Origin: Bacteroidetes bacterium GWA2_40_15
Lineage (GTDB): Bacteria; Bacteroidota; Bacteroidia; Bacteroidales; VadinHA17
Length of the DNA stretch: 35,320 bases
Direction of reading: 5' to 3'
Assembly: GCA_001768195.1 (NCBI GenBank)
Contig: MENI01000114.1
Coordinates: 13,732-49,051 of the forward strand
The notes under the pieces are model-generated. The model was given only the letters and a program-made list of their open reading frames with translations. It made no database searches and was not told where the DNA came from. The position numbers and the translations under genes are program-made. Of the stretch, positions 1 to 9,500 are shown piece by piece; the first letter of the stretch is position 1; each line of letters starts with the position of its first letter.

Positions 1-1
1 G

Positions 2-964
2 TATCCGGGTTCCAGAAGTGTTCCGGCTATCGATGGCAACAGGGTCTATTCCTGCGGTCCTTACGGAGACATGTACTGCATTGATATCAACACACATAAA
101 CCGATATGGAACAAGAACATCATGAAAGATTTCAGTGGAATCAAAATACCTGTATGGGCGATAACCCAATGTCCGCTTATATACGGCAACTTGCTTATTG
201 TTTCTTACTCAAAGGATCCTAACGCCGGATTGGTTGCCTTTAACAAACTGACAGGAGACATCATATGGAAGACAGAATCCATCGGAAATGAATCTTATGC
301 CAGCCCGTCTGTCGCAAAGATTGCACGAGAGGATAATATCGTAATGGTATTTTCATCCACGAATACCTTTATGCACAAGGAAGCTAACACATCCAAGGGC
401 AGGATAATTGGGCTAAAACCACAAACTGGGGAAATTCTCTGGGAATACAATAACTGGGATAATATGATTCAGGTAGCTTCAGCTCTTGATGCCGGCGAAG
501 GAAGAATAATTGTTGTTGGGGGCTATGAGCTTGGAACAGCAATGATAAAAGTAGGAAAGAAGACTGATGAAGGCTATAGTGTAGAGGAGCTTTTCAAGCA
601 TAACGATTTTGGAGATCATACCAAATCACCAATATTGTTTAAGGGTTATTTCTATGCCCAGTTCTCGACAAACAGCAAACGCGATGGTCTGTGCTGTATG
701 AGTATGGATGGCAAGGTTATGTGGAAAACAATGCGTTCCCCTCTGTTCGATAAAGGCAGTATGATCCTTTCCGACGGGCTGATACTGGCAACTGATGGCC
801 GAAAAACCCTGTATCTTATACAGCCGGATCCTTCAGGATTCAAGCCTCTGGCTTCTGCTGAGATGCTTGGAGAGGGCCAGAACTGGGGTCCTTTGGCGCT
901 TTCTGATGGCAAGCTGCTTCTCAGGGATCAAAATCGTTTAATGTGTGTCAAGATTGCTAAATAA
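2..964 (+). CDS. PQQ-like beta-propeller repeat protein (5' end cut by window)
   Basis: The reading frame is open from base 2, so the gene begins outside the window; the first ATG at 71 is internal because the codons before it also read as propeller sequence (PAIDGNRVYSCGPYGDMYC). About 320 residues are visible. Repeated blade motifs of the PQQ/BamB type are seen: AFNKLTGDIIWKT, GLKPQTGEILWEY and CMSMDGKVMWKT, each a small residue-rich strand followed by a conserved G-x-(I/V)-(I/L/M)-W. Proteins of this class fold as an eight-bladed propeller and are usually exported; some bind pyrroloquinoline quinone as alcohol or glucose dehydrogenases, others are structural like BamB. No heme-binding CxxCH is visible, so a quinohemoprotein is unlikely in the part seen. 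The substrate cannot be told. The product is followed by a 300-bp gap, so it probably ends a transcription unit. Confidence 0.85.
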   Translation, partial: YPGSRSVPAIDGNRVYSCGPYGDMYCIDINTHKPIWNKNIMKDFSGIKIPVWAITQCPLIYGNLLIVSYSKDPNAGLVAFNKLTGDIIWKTESIGNESYASPSVAKIAREDNIVMVFSSTNTFMHKEANTSKGRIIGLKPQTGEILWEYNNWDNMIQVASALDAGEGRIIVVGGYELGTAMIKVGKKTDEGYSVEELFKHNDFGDHTKSPILFKGYFYAQFSTNSKRDGLCCMSMDGKVMWKTMRSPLFDKGSMILSDGLILATDGRKTLYLIQPDPSGFKPLASAEMLGEGQNWGPLALSDGKLLLRDQNRLMCVKIAK

Positions 965-1302
965 GTCCCTCCTGGACAACCATAACTCATAAAATTTGAT
1001 TAGAAAAAGTTGTACCTTTTGTCAATTGATACTGAAAAACGTCAGTATCTAACCTCAAAAGTTAATGATCTGTTTTCCTTAAAGCGTTATTTTATGAGGA
1101 CTTCGGACGGGAGAAGAATTATTTTCAATTGTATTATATAAGCCCCAAAACATACAAGGCACGGATTACGCTTCGCTAAATCCGCGCCAGCAATTTTAGT
1201 TGTTGCCAACTACCTACTGCCTACTAATTGTTTTTCTTCCTCACCGCTGCAGCGTTTTCATCAATTCATCCGTATTAGATGATAAAACCACTGATTAGTA
1301 TT
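965..1302. other. Intergenic region with one hairpin repeat
   Basis: No gene is supported here. The stretch holds the hairpin at 1158-1188 and a possible promoter-like TACCTTTTG at 1013-1021, one base longer between its halves than the usual TAnnTTTG box. If used for the serpin, that box would leave a leader of over 250 nt. Confidence 0.5.
1158..1188. repeat. Hairpin repeat, 10-bp arms with one mismatch
   Basis: Bases 1158-1167 (ggcacggatt) and 1179-1188 (aatccgcgcc) are inverted copies with one A/C mismatch, around an 11-nt loop. From memory, very similar hairpins are scattered between genes in many Bacteroidota genomes, so I read it as a dispersed repeat. It lies 190 nt past the end of the propeller gene and has no T-run, which argues against a simple terminator. 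Confidence 0.55.
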
Positions 1303-2547
1303 ATGAATAAGCTATCAATTATCCTCATTATATCCCTTTCGCTGGGATATGCTTCCTGCAATAAAGATGACACTAACCCGGAGCAAAATCTTATACCTAA
1401 GAATATAGACCTTACAGCAAAAGCCCCGGCAGTGATTACCGGCAACAATGAGTTTGGTGTTGATCTTTTTGTCAAAACTGCCGGTGAAGAAAATGGGAAC
1501 ATGATGATATCACCCTTAAGTGCAGGTACGGCTCTCACAATGCTGCTGAATGGGTGCAGAGGAAACACATACGACCAGATTAAGGGCATGCTTAAATTTC
1601 CTGCAACAATGACTATTGGTGAGGTAAACGGAGCTTATAAGAGTCTGATAAGCCAGTTACTGGAAGCTGATCCGAAGGTAAAGCTTGCTCTTGCAAATGC
1701 CGTTTTTTACAGGAAAGGTTTTACTGTTAAAAATCCGTTTATCGGCACAATGGAGGATGACTTCGCAGCACATATTGAAGGACTTGATTTTATGGCGCCT
1801 TCTGCCTTGCTGACCATCAACAAATGGGCAAGTGATAATACATATGGAAAGATCCCGAAGGTGCTGGACCAAATTTCTTCTGACGCAGTCATGTTTCTTA
1901 TGAATGCACTCTATTTCAAAGGAAACTGGAGTTATCAGTTTGATAAATCACTTACTGATGAGAGGCCTTTTTACCTTCCAGGAGGGAGTTCTGTCAATGT
2001 CAGCACAATGACAGGGGAGGTAGGTGCAAAGGTTGTGAATGGAGATTCGTTCAGGGTACTTGAACTTACTTATGGGCGAACTAACTTTTCTATGATCGCA
2101 ATAGTTCCTGACCAATCAATTGAAGCTCTCAGAGGATCCTTCAATGCTGCAGTATGGAACAGCCTGACCTCCTCCCTTGACGGAATGACCGGTTATGGAA
2201 AAACCGTTGTTTTCATGCCGAAATTTAAATTCTCATACGAAAAGCTGCTTAACAGTCAGCTGAAGAGCCTGGGTATGACCGACGCTTTCGATGATAATCT
2301 CGCAAACCTGTCGGGGATATCCGATGACAATATCTTTGTGGATTTCGTGAAGCAGAATACATTCGTTGAAGTCAATGAAGAAGGTACTGAAGCAGCCGCT
2401 GTAACAACTATAGGAATCAACCTGACAAGTGCCGGTCCTCAGCAGACTCCAACATTCGTAATTGACAGGCCTTTCTTTTTTGCAATCAGGGAACGAACCA
2501 CGAACACCTTGCTTTTCATAGGGCAGGTTGTAAATCCACTTGATTAA
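1303..2547 (+). CDS. Serpin-family protease inhibitor, lipoprotein
   Basis: Encodes a serpin, a suicide inhibitor that traps serine or cysteine proteases through its reactive-centre loop. The start at 1303 is preferred over the ATG at 1279 because it gives a compact signal peptide ending in LGYASC, with the cysteine as probable lipid anchor. About 414 residues is full serpin length. The breach and shutter regions are recognisable (AVFYRKG, NKWASDNTYGKIPKVL, NALYFKGNW). The hinge reads EEGTEAAAVTT, matching the inhibitory consensus: small residues at P12-P10, Thr at P14. Counting 17 residues from the first Glu places P1-P1' at Thr-Ser, although the scissile bond can only be inferred. The C-terminus (DRPFFFAIRERTTNTLLFIG) is typical. 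Surface serpins in this phylum probably protect cells from host or competitor proteases. The next gene starts 71 bp downstream on the same strand. Confidence 0.93.
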   Translation: MNKLSIILIISLSLGYASCNKDDTNPEQNLIPKNIDLTAKAPAVITGNNEFGVDLFVKTAGEENGNMMISPLSAGTALTMLLNGCRGNTYDQIKGMLKFPATMTIGEVNGAYKSLISQLLEADPKVKLALANAVFYRKGFTVKNPFIGTMEDDFAAHIEGLDFMAPSALLTINKWASDNTYGKIPKVLDQISSDAVMFLMNALYFKGNWSYQFDKSLTDERPFYLPGGSSVNVSTMTGEVGAKVVNGDSFRVLELTYGRTNFSMIAIVPDQSIEALRGSFNAAVWNSLTSSLDGMTGYGKTVVFMPKFKFSYEKLLNSQLKSLGMTDAFDDNLANLSGISDDNIFVDFVKQNTFVEVNEEGTEAAAVTTIGINLTSAGPQQTPTFVIDRPFFFAIRERTTNTLLFIGQVVNPLD

Positions 2548-2618
2548 CATTAAGATTTATATGAAGCATAATATCAGAAATATGTTATAAAACATAAATT
2601 CATCATAAAATTATCAAA

Positions 2619-3899
2619 ATGAAAAATCTATTGTACAGGACAATCACTTTAGCGTTGCTTACTGCTGCATTTTCAGGTTGTAAGGACAATACTTTTGAAA
2701 GAGTTACTTATGAAGCAAATGTACCGGTATATATGTCATTCAGCGATTTCCGCACCAGCTTTGCAAAAAGTGAACCTCAGGAGATCAAAGTGCCCGGGAA
2801 GATCTACTTTAAGGACAATTACCTTTTTGTTAATGAATATGCAAAAGGGATACATATAATTGACAATTCAGATCCCTCCGATCCGAAAAAGATCGGATTC
2901 TATAAGATCCTTGGCAATATAGATATGGCTATCCGGGGAAATACACTTTTTACCGACAGTTATATTGACCTGGTTTCCATTGATATAACAGATATAAATA
3001 ATCCGGTGGAGAAAGGCCGCCTGAAGAATATATTCCCTGAGATCGTTCCTGAAGGAGATAAATGGTATCCTTATTTAAATGTGGATAAAACGAAGGGAGT
3101 TATTGTTGACTGGGAAGTTAAAACCATTACTGAGGAGCGTGAACCAGGTGATTATGGCTGGAAACTGATGCGTGGCGATTTTATCAGTTTTATGGCATCT
3201 GCTGAAACCGCCGGAAATTTTAATGGCAGCACGGGAGTAGCAGGATCAATGGCTCGTTTTATGCTCAACGATCAGTATCTCTATCTCATTGCACTTCCCT
3301 GGCGGCTAAAGACCGTTGATGTTACAACTCCTTCACAGTTAATAGTTAAGGATAGCGTAGATGTTCCACGGAGTATGGAGACCCTATACAGGATGGGCAA
3401 TAAGCTCTTCATTGGAACAACGACAGGGATGCTGATCTATGATATAAATATTCCTGAAAAGCCTGTTCAGATCTCTTCATACAACCACATAACTGCCTGT
3501 GATCCTGTAGTTGTTGATGATAAATATGCATACGTTACCCTGCGGACCGGAAACAGATGTACCAATGGAAGCAACCTGTTGGAGGTTATTGATATTTCAT
3601 CAATAGCCAATCCATACATGGTTAAATCATACCCTATGTATAATCCGCACGGATTGGGTGTGGATGGGGATCTGCTTTTTATCTGTGATGGTGATGCAGG
3701 ACTTAAGGTATATGACAAATCAGATCCGCTTCAGATACTCAATAACCAGGTTGCTCACTATAAAGACTTCAATACATTTGATGTTATCCCTTTTAATAAC
3801 ATATTGATGCTGATAGGCGAAGATGGTATTTACCAGTATGATTACAGTGATCCGAAAAATATCAGACAGATAAGCCACTTAAAGGTTGTGGGAAAGTGA
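2619..3899 (+). CDS. LVIVD-repeat lipoprotein
   Basis: A 426-residue exported lipoprotein: the N-terminus MKNLLYRTITLALLTAAFSG is followed by Cys-21. The body consists of beta-propeller-like LVIVD repeats, seen as recurring YLFVNEYAKGIHIIDNSDPS, LVSIDITDINNPVEKG, LKTVDVTTPSQL, LLEVIDISSIANPYMV and LKVYDKSDPLQI units: hydrophobic strand, D, then DP or NP turn. Family members are cell-surface proteins of unknown biochemical role; ligand or protein binding is the usual guess. The stop lies 18 bp before the next gene, so the two are probably co-transcribed. No catalytic residues can be named. Confidence 0.88.
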   Translation: MKNLLYRTITLALLTAAFSGCKDNTFERVTYEANVPVYMSFSDFRTSFAKSEPQEIKVPGKIYFKDNYLFVNEYAKGIHIIDNSDPSDPKKIGFYKILGNIDMAIRGNTLFTDSYIDLVSIDITDINNPVEKGRLKNIFPEIVPEGDKWYPYLNVDKTKGVIVDWEVKTITEEREPGDYGWKLMRGDFISFMASAETAGNFNGSTGVAGSMARFMLNDQYLYLIALPWRLKTVDVTTPSQLIVKDSVDVPRSMETLYRMGNKLFIGTTTGMLIYDINIPEKPVQISSYNHITACDPVVVDDKYAYVTLRTGNRCTNGSNLLEVIDISSIANPYMVKSYPMYNPHGLGVDGDLLFICDGDAGLKVYDKSDPLQILNNQVAHYKDFNTFDVIPFNNILMLIGEDGIYQYDYSDPKNIRQISHLKVVGK

Positions 3900-3917
3900 T
3901 AAGTAATTATAAAACAG

Positions 3918-4655
3918 ATGATTAGGATAATAGTTCCAGTGATTTTCATTGCGCTTGCTTTTCCGGCACTTTCCCAGAAAGGGCATGAACAGACTCTGGT
4001 GCTTAACAATGGTTCCCGTTTATCGGGAATCATTGTTAATGACTCATCTGAAAATTATTATGTTAAAGTGGTTACGCCTCAGGTTATTTCAATTCCTAAA
4101 ACTTATGTTTCCTCGGTACAAAGAATAAATAATAAGCAGGAACGCCTTTCACAAAGCAGCGGATATTATCTTCGTTTTGGGGCAAGTATCCTGTATGGAA
4201 AAAGCGATGAGAGCAGTACAAGCATGATAAGTATTAGTCTTTCAAATGGATATAAGTTCAGAAACGGTCTGATGATTGGATTGGGAACCGGTATTGAGGA
4301 GATGGATATGCCGCTCCTGCCTCTTTATGCTGAACTAAACTATCATCCCTTTAATTCACATGTTTCTCCATTTATTTTTCTTAAAAGCGGTTATGCTTTT
4401 TCCTTAATGGAGGATGAGGAAAACAATTACTGGTATGGATATACAAAGGAGGCACAAGGGGGTTTCCTGTTAAATGCCGGTGCCGGTATTTTATTGAATA
4501 CATGGGAAAATGTGGGAATAAATATTGCATTAGGGTACAGATTCCAGCAGGTATCGGTAACAGAAAACAACAATTGGAGCAGATCTTCCTACGCTACGGA
4601 ATATGTTACCCGGTTTAACAGGCTGGAGTTGCAACTGGGATTTGTATTCAGATAG
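3918..4655 (+). CDS. Exported small beta-barrel-like protein, function unknown
   Basis: A 245-residue protein with a signal peptide (MIRIIVPVIFIALAFPALSQ). Residues about 25-75 form a short region, LVLNNGSRLSGIIVNDS followed by YYVKVVTPQVISIP, that resembles the SH3-like strands found in many Bacteroidota proteins responding to envelope state. From about residue 80 to the end the pattern is alternating strands with glycine and aromatic residues (GYKFRNGLMIGLGTGIEEM, GAGILLNTWENVGINIALGY), ending in Phe-Arg after LQLGFVF, as expected of a small outer-membrane barrel of 8 strands. It follows the LVIVD gene by 18 bp. The barrel reading is inference; the family could not be named. Confidence 0.7.
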   Translation: MIRIIVPVIFIALAFPALSQKGHEQTLVLNNGSRLSGIIVNDSSENYYVKVVTPQVISIPKTYVSSVQRINNKQERLSQSSGYYLRFGASILYGKSDESSTSMISISLSNGYKFRNGLMIGLGTGIEEMDMPLLPLYAELNYHPFNSHVSPFIFLKSGYAFSLMEDEENNYWYGYTKEAQGGFLLNAGAGILLNTWENVGINIALGYRFQQVSVTENNNWSRSSYATEYVTRFNRLELQLGFVFR

Positions 4656-4733
4656 AATTAAATATTTTGCTTGTGGTAAATCATAAAAATGTCTGAAATA
4701 AGTTATAATATGGAGCAATATTTGGATAAATAA

Positions 4734-5321
4734 ATGAACGAAAAGCGTTTACAGGTTCAGGAATATTCTGATTCTGATCTGATTGCAGGATGCCTGAAGG
4801 GGAAGGAACTTCACCAGGAGGTCCTCTATAAGCGCTACTTCTCATTTGCCATCTCAATTTGCATCAGGTATACAAAAGACAGGAACGAGGCTATGGAAAT
4901 TGTGAATGACAGCTATATGAAGGTTCTCGAAAATCTGGGTGAGTATGACTCTTCAAAATCATTCAAAGCCTGGTATTCAAGAATTCTGGTAAATACCTCC
5001 ATTGACAATTACAGGAAAAATCTGAAACACACCAATAACTTATCAATTGAAAATATTATCGAAACAGGGGAGCACGAACCGGATATTGATATTGAATTAT
5101 CGGTAAATGACATATTGAAGATTTTCAGCCATCTTCCTGAAAACTATAAGGTTACTTTCAGCCTTTTCGAAATAGAAGGCTATTCGCATGAGGAAATTGG
5201 CAAGTTATTGGGTGTAACAACTTCTACATCGCGTTCGAATCTTGCAAGGGCAAAAAAAATGGTACGGGCGATCTATATGAAAGAATTTAACAGTTCTGCA
5301 AAACGACATGAAGCAGTTTGA
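4734..5321 (+). CDS. ECF-type RNA polymerase sigma factor
   Basis: A 195-residue sigma-70 factor of the extracytoplasmic function group. Region 2 spans about residues 30-98 (RNEAMEIVNDSYMKVLENL, then KSFKAWYSRILVNTSIDNYR, the -10 binding helix and core-binding surface). Region 4 spans about 130-185 (LPENYKVTFSLFEIEGYSHE, EIGKLLGVTTSTSRSNLARA), the helix-turn-helix that reads the -35 element. There is no sigma region 1.1 or 3. Its 3' end overlaps the next gene by 14 bp, so the two are translationally coupled, and that gene encodes a membrane protein that would hold the sigma factor inactive. The signal sensed is not visible. Confidence 0.94.
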   Translation: MNEKRLQVQEYSDSDLIAGCLKGKELHQEVLYKRYFSFAISICIRYTKDRNEAMEIVNDSYMKVLENLGEYDSSKSFKAWYSRILVNTSIDNYRKNLKHTNNLSIENIIETGEHEPDIDIELSVNDILKIFSHLPENYKVTFSLFEIEGYSHEEIGKLLGVTTSTSRSNLARAKKMVRAIYMKEFNSSAKRHEAV

Positions 5322-6549
5322 TCAGATATTCCGGCAACAGGCAGAGAAAGCCTTCAGCACCTATAACGCCGATCATCTGGCAGGGGAGGGATGGAACTTA
5401 TTTGTCAATAAACAAAAAGGTAAAAAACGTTTTGCCATTGTAATCCCATTCTGGGCTAAAGCTGCTTCAGTTGCTGTTATTGTTTCAGTCGGAGGTCTCT
5501 TCCTATATCAGTCGTTTCATAATCAACCTGAAAGTTATATTGCACAAAAAGAATTTGTTCCGGCTCCGGCGAATGAACTTCAAATTCCGGTTGTTTCGGA
5601 CAAAATCAGCCTTAATGCTCAATTATCATCTGATGGTGAGGTTCAAGATAAACTGACGGTAGAGTTGTTCGCAGAGAAAAAAGCAGCTGCTGAAGCGGTG
5701 GATATGAAAGATCCCGTGGTTACCGGTGAAATAAAATCTTCAGAACGGGTATCTGATATTCCTGTCGATGAGTCTGCAAATGAAGAGAAGGTTGCTGAAA
5801 ACATCCTGGCTGCTGATGAAAAAACGGAGATTTCTCCGGTTGAAATTACGGATGAAACACCGGCTGGCAAAAAGACAAGTCTTATTGCAGGTTTTTCAGG
5901 AATGATGTCAAACATTGAGGATGTGATGATTAATTCCCCCGGAGTCTCAGTCGGGTTTTATCTGGAACATAAGCTCACCAGAAAATTATCTGTTCGTCCC
6001 GGTCTTGCCCTGGCAAAACACTCCTACTCTTCAACAAATGTATCTGACGGAAAGGTTTTTATGAATTCTGTTACCAGCACCGGAAGCATGACCGGATCTG
6101 TCGGTTCCTATGAGAACCAGCTTGACATGGTAACAGTGGAAGTGCCTTTAAACTTAGTATATACTTTACTTGAAAGAGGTAAGTCAAGCCTTTTTGTTTC
6201 TGCCGGAGTCTCCACCATGGTTTATCTTGACCAGAGCTTCAGCAGTAGTTTTACCAATGTTTACACAGAGCAGAAAGTTGATCTTGCTTCAGGAAATGCT
6301 TATCTGGAGACCCGCTCGCAGGATGTAAATGTCGAGAGCGATGAAAAGGCGTTCAGCCATGTCGATTACTTCAGCCTTACCAACCTCTCGGCAGGCTATT
6401 CATTGCCGTTGAAAAAGGGAGGCAATATGCTTATTGAACCTTTCGTTCAGCTTCCTGTAAGCGACCTTACAAGTTTCAATGTCCGTATCCGTTATGGAGG
6501 CCTGTCACTGAAATTCAGGTTCGGACAGGAAGATCAGCCGGATAGATAA
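5308..6549 (+). CDS. Anti-sigma-like one-span membrane protein with C-terminal barrel-like domain
   Basis: A 413-residue protein starting inside the sigma factor gene (14-bp overlap). Residues 1-48 are cytoplasmic and charged, the expected place for sigma binding. Residues about 50-67 (KAASVAVIVSVGGLFLYQSF) form one membrane span. Residues 75-195 are a low-complexity, acidic periplasmic linker rich in Glu, Ala, Val and Lys. Residues about 195-413 resemble an outer-membrane beta-barrel domain (SPGVSVGFYLEHKLTRKLSV, VEVPLNLVYTLLERGKSSLF, YGGLSLKFRFG). This layout occurs in Bacteroidota sigma-factor operons. A membrane-anchored N-terminus joined to a barrel-type C-terminus could bridge the two membranes, or the C-terminus could be a soluble barrel-like sensor. 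It runs up to a convergent gene only 13 bp away. Confidence 0.8.
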   Translation: MKQFDQIFRQQAEKAFSTYNADHLAGEGWNLFVNKQKGKKRFAIVIPFWAKAASVAVIVSVGGLFLYQSFHNQPESYIAQKEFVPAPANELQIPVVSDKISLNAQLSSDGEVQDKLTVELFAEKKAAAEAVDMKDPVVTGEIKSSERVSDIPVDESANEEKVAENILAADEKTEISPVEITDETPAGKKTSLIAGFSGMMSNIEDVMINSPGVSVGFYLEHKLTRKLSVRPGLALAKHSYSSTNVSDGKVFMNSVTSTGSMTGSVGSYENQLDMVTVEVPLNLVYTLLERGKSSLFVSAGVSTMVYLDQSFSSSFTNVYTEQKVDLASGNAYLETRSQDVNVESDEKAFSHVDYFSLTNLSAGYSLPLKKGGNMLIEPFVQLPVSDLTSFNVRIRYGGLSLKFRFGQEDQPDR

Positions 6550-6562
6550 AATGATAAACTGT

Positions 6563-9500
6563 TTATTTTATCTGTGTTTTCGCATTCAGGTTACTCACCG
6601 ATAATTCAAGGGCTTTGCGCAGATTTTCTTCAGCCGATTTAGTATCCCCGAGTCCTTTATAGCCAAGTCCTTTCAGCAGATATGCGTTTGATAGTTGCAT
6701 GTTTTCAGTCTCCTGCTCTCCGAACTTGGCAAAGAAATCGATCTCTGATCCCTTGCTGATCCGCTTGTTTCCCTCAGCTATCATGGCATTGAAACTTGCT
6801 GCAGCCTTCTCCTTGTTACCAAGCTTCTGATAACTTAAACCCTTGTAATAGCTTACGAAATCGGAAGCTTCAACCTGCTGGTCTGTGGCCATGGTGAAAT
6901 ATGACTTTGCCTCCTTCTTTTTTTCCATGGTTTCATAAGCCATTCCGATATAATAGTTGATCTGTGGGCTTCTCCTGTCCTCTCTTCTGGAGGCCGCTTG
7001 TGATTCCACAGCTGACAGGAATTGTTGAAGCGCCTGGTCATTTTTCTTTTCAGCAAGAAGCTTTTTCCCGTAAAGCAGTTTTGCATCCACGGTAATATCA
7101 CGTACCCTTGAGCTGCCTTCACGGAAATGGAAGGTGCTTCCAGCAAGATATTCAACGGCCTTTTCGTACTGACCTGACAGGTTAAGTACAATTATCTGGC
7201 GGACAAATGAATCATCACGTTGCTTGACAACATCATTCTTTCTTTCAAATAGCTTTGCCCTTTTTTCTACCGGAGCATTGATCATCTCATACAGAGGATC
7301 AAGCTCTGCGTAATATACAGGGTCGTCATTTTTGTACGACACAGCTTTCTCATAGGCTGAGACTGCTTTCACAGGGTCATTTGCATGCTGGTAATAGCCA
7401 AAGCCAAGATTTCGCCAGGCAATTGCGAGGGTTGGATCGAGCTCAACAGCCTTTTCCCAGCTTTTTATTGCCCTTCCGGGTTGCTTGTCATATAAAAGGT
7501 TGCCAAGATAATAGTGCGGTTTTGCATCAGCAGGATCGAATTTTGCTGCTGTCTGAAATACTTTTTCAGATTCAAGTCTGAAAGGGAATCCGTAATCAAC
7601 CGGTTGGGCCGATCCCTCTTTGAAATATTTCCCGGCTTCTGATTTATTACCCCTGCCATCATTTATGAATCCCAGATAATAGCTAATCTCCTGATTTTTT
7701 CCTTTAAACCTCTTAAGAACATCTTCTGCTTCCCCGGTCATACCGTCATTCAGATATCCGACAGCCAGCTCAAGATAGTTCTGATCAAAATCGCGCATCT
7801 TCCTGTTTACTCCACTCAGCAGTGCTTCACTCTCCTTCTTCTTTCCAGCTTCAACAGCTATCAGGTACATTTCATTGGCAGCCCTTAGATCGAGAGGATC
7901 ATTTTTAGCAATACCTGTAAGGATCTGCATTGCTCCCTCCTTGTCGCCAAGCCTTCTCATAATGGATGCTTTAAGAGTGATTGCACTGTTATTCCTGGTA
8001 TTAGTTGAAAGCGATTCATTGATCTGTTCCAGAGCTTTATCAAAATCACCTTTAAGGCATGAGATCCTTGCAAGTTCCAGATATGCAGCTGCATGCCATG
8101 AATAATCCCATGTTGCACGATAAAGTGTGTCGGTTGCCTCATCGTACAGGCCCAAAGCCTTAAGTGTCAAACCCTGCAGATAGAGTGCCTCACAGTTTTC
8201 AGGCCGTGTATAATCTTTCGTGAGTCTTTTTATTGCTCTGCTGAAGTAACTCCTGGCAATCGCATATTCACCATTTTTAAGATGAATGTTCCCAACGGCT
8301 GTATTTGTCCTGATGTCAGATGGATCACGCTTAAGAGCCTCTGTAAAGTAATCCATGGCTTTGAGAGTGGGGTTGTAAAATTGCAGGATACGGCTGCCGG
8401 TCAGGTATAATTCTTCAACAGTAGCCATCTTTTCAGGAAGATCAGGTCGCTTTACCTCTTCAGGCAGATTTCCGGCTGCTTTTTGTTCAACAGGCTGGTA
8501 AGCAACAAGTACCTCATTTGTCTCAGTGTTAACCATCTCTGTTGAAAGATCAGTAAGTTTAAACTCTCCTTCTACTTTTATTGTTCCGGTAAAAGTGATT
8601 GCAGGAGATATCTCCATAGTCTTTTCATAAATGACTTTTTCCCTGTTCTTAAGGACAATCTTTGCCTTGTTTACTTTCTGTGTTGAGTAGTAGCCAAGGA
8701 ATACACTGTTTCCATCTTTTAGTTCAAGATTAACAGCTCCGTTAAGATTTGCATTTTTAAATCCTTTTATATCCTTTATCGGATACCAGTATTGTTTCCA
8801 GGTTTTTACCTCATAGGGTTTTATCCAGCTGTAGTCAGGCTGGTTGTCAGAATAGGCACCGACCATTATTTCAACATAGGGGCCATCTTTTTCTGTAAGT
8901 ACAGCTTCAGTTGCCTGTCCTGCAGGACCTGATCCCCATTCCCACAATTTAGAACCTTTTACAATATTGTGATCGCCAATATGTACTGTCCCTGTTTCTT
9001 TACCATGGTCATATCCTCCCATGAAATCCTCTTTAAGATCATAGGCAAAATATGAATTGGCCCTTGGTGAGTTAATCCACCAGCTTAAATCCACACCTTT
9101 TGTAAAGTCCTGTCCATTATATACCTGGGTGGAATAAGGCCATCTGGTGAAGCTGTTTTTGGCATGAAATGTAGCAAACTGTACGCTGGGTGGAAATACT
9201 ACCTGGTAATCCTTGTTTGTATGTGTTGCAACATTGGCCCAGAATAGCATTGTGTGGGTAAGCGGTGTGGGGTTATGGATCTTAACCTCGGCAGAATAAT
9301 ATGATTTTCCCGGATAGGCTGTTATACCAATTGTCCATCTCATCCTGTGGCGTGGCTCTGTCTCTCCAATCCAGATAGTCTTGCTCCCGTCTGCATTCTC
9401 TGCCAGGTCATAATCCATGGGAAGAAAAGTTGAAGCCCTGTGATGGTGAATAACGCACCATTCAATTCCTCCTGAAACCCATGCACCAAGCATCCCGATA

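Noticed and set aside
1275-1589. Minus-strand open frame across the start of the serpin gene
   Set aside because: It lies fully opposite a strongly supported gene, has no recognisable domain and no start context; it is a shadow of the serpin codons.
6853-7191. Minus-strand 112-codon frame inside the DUF5107/TPR gene
   Set aside because: Same strand but another frame of a gene with continuous TPR sequence; no sign of a frameshift or independent gene.
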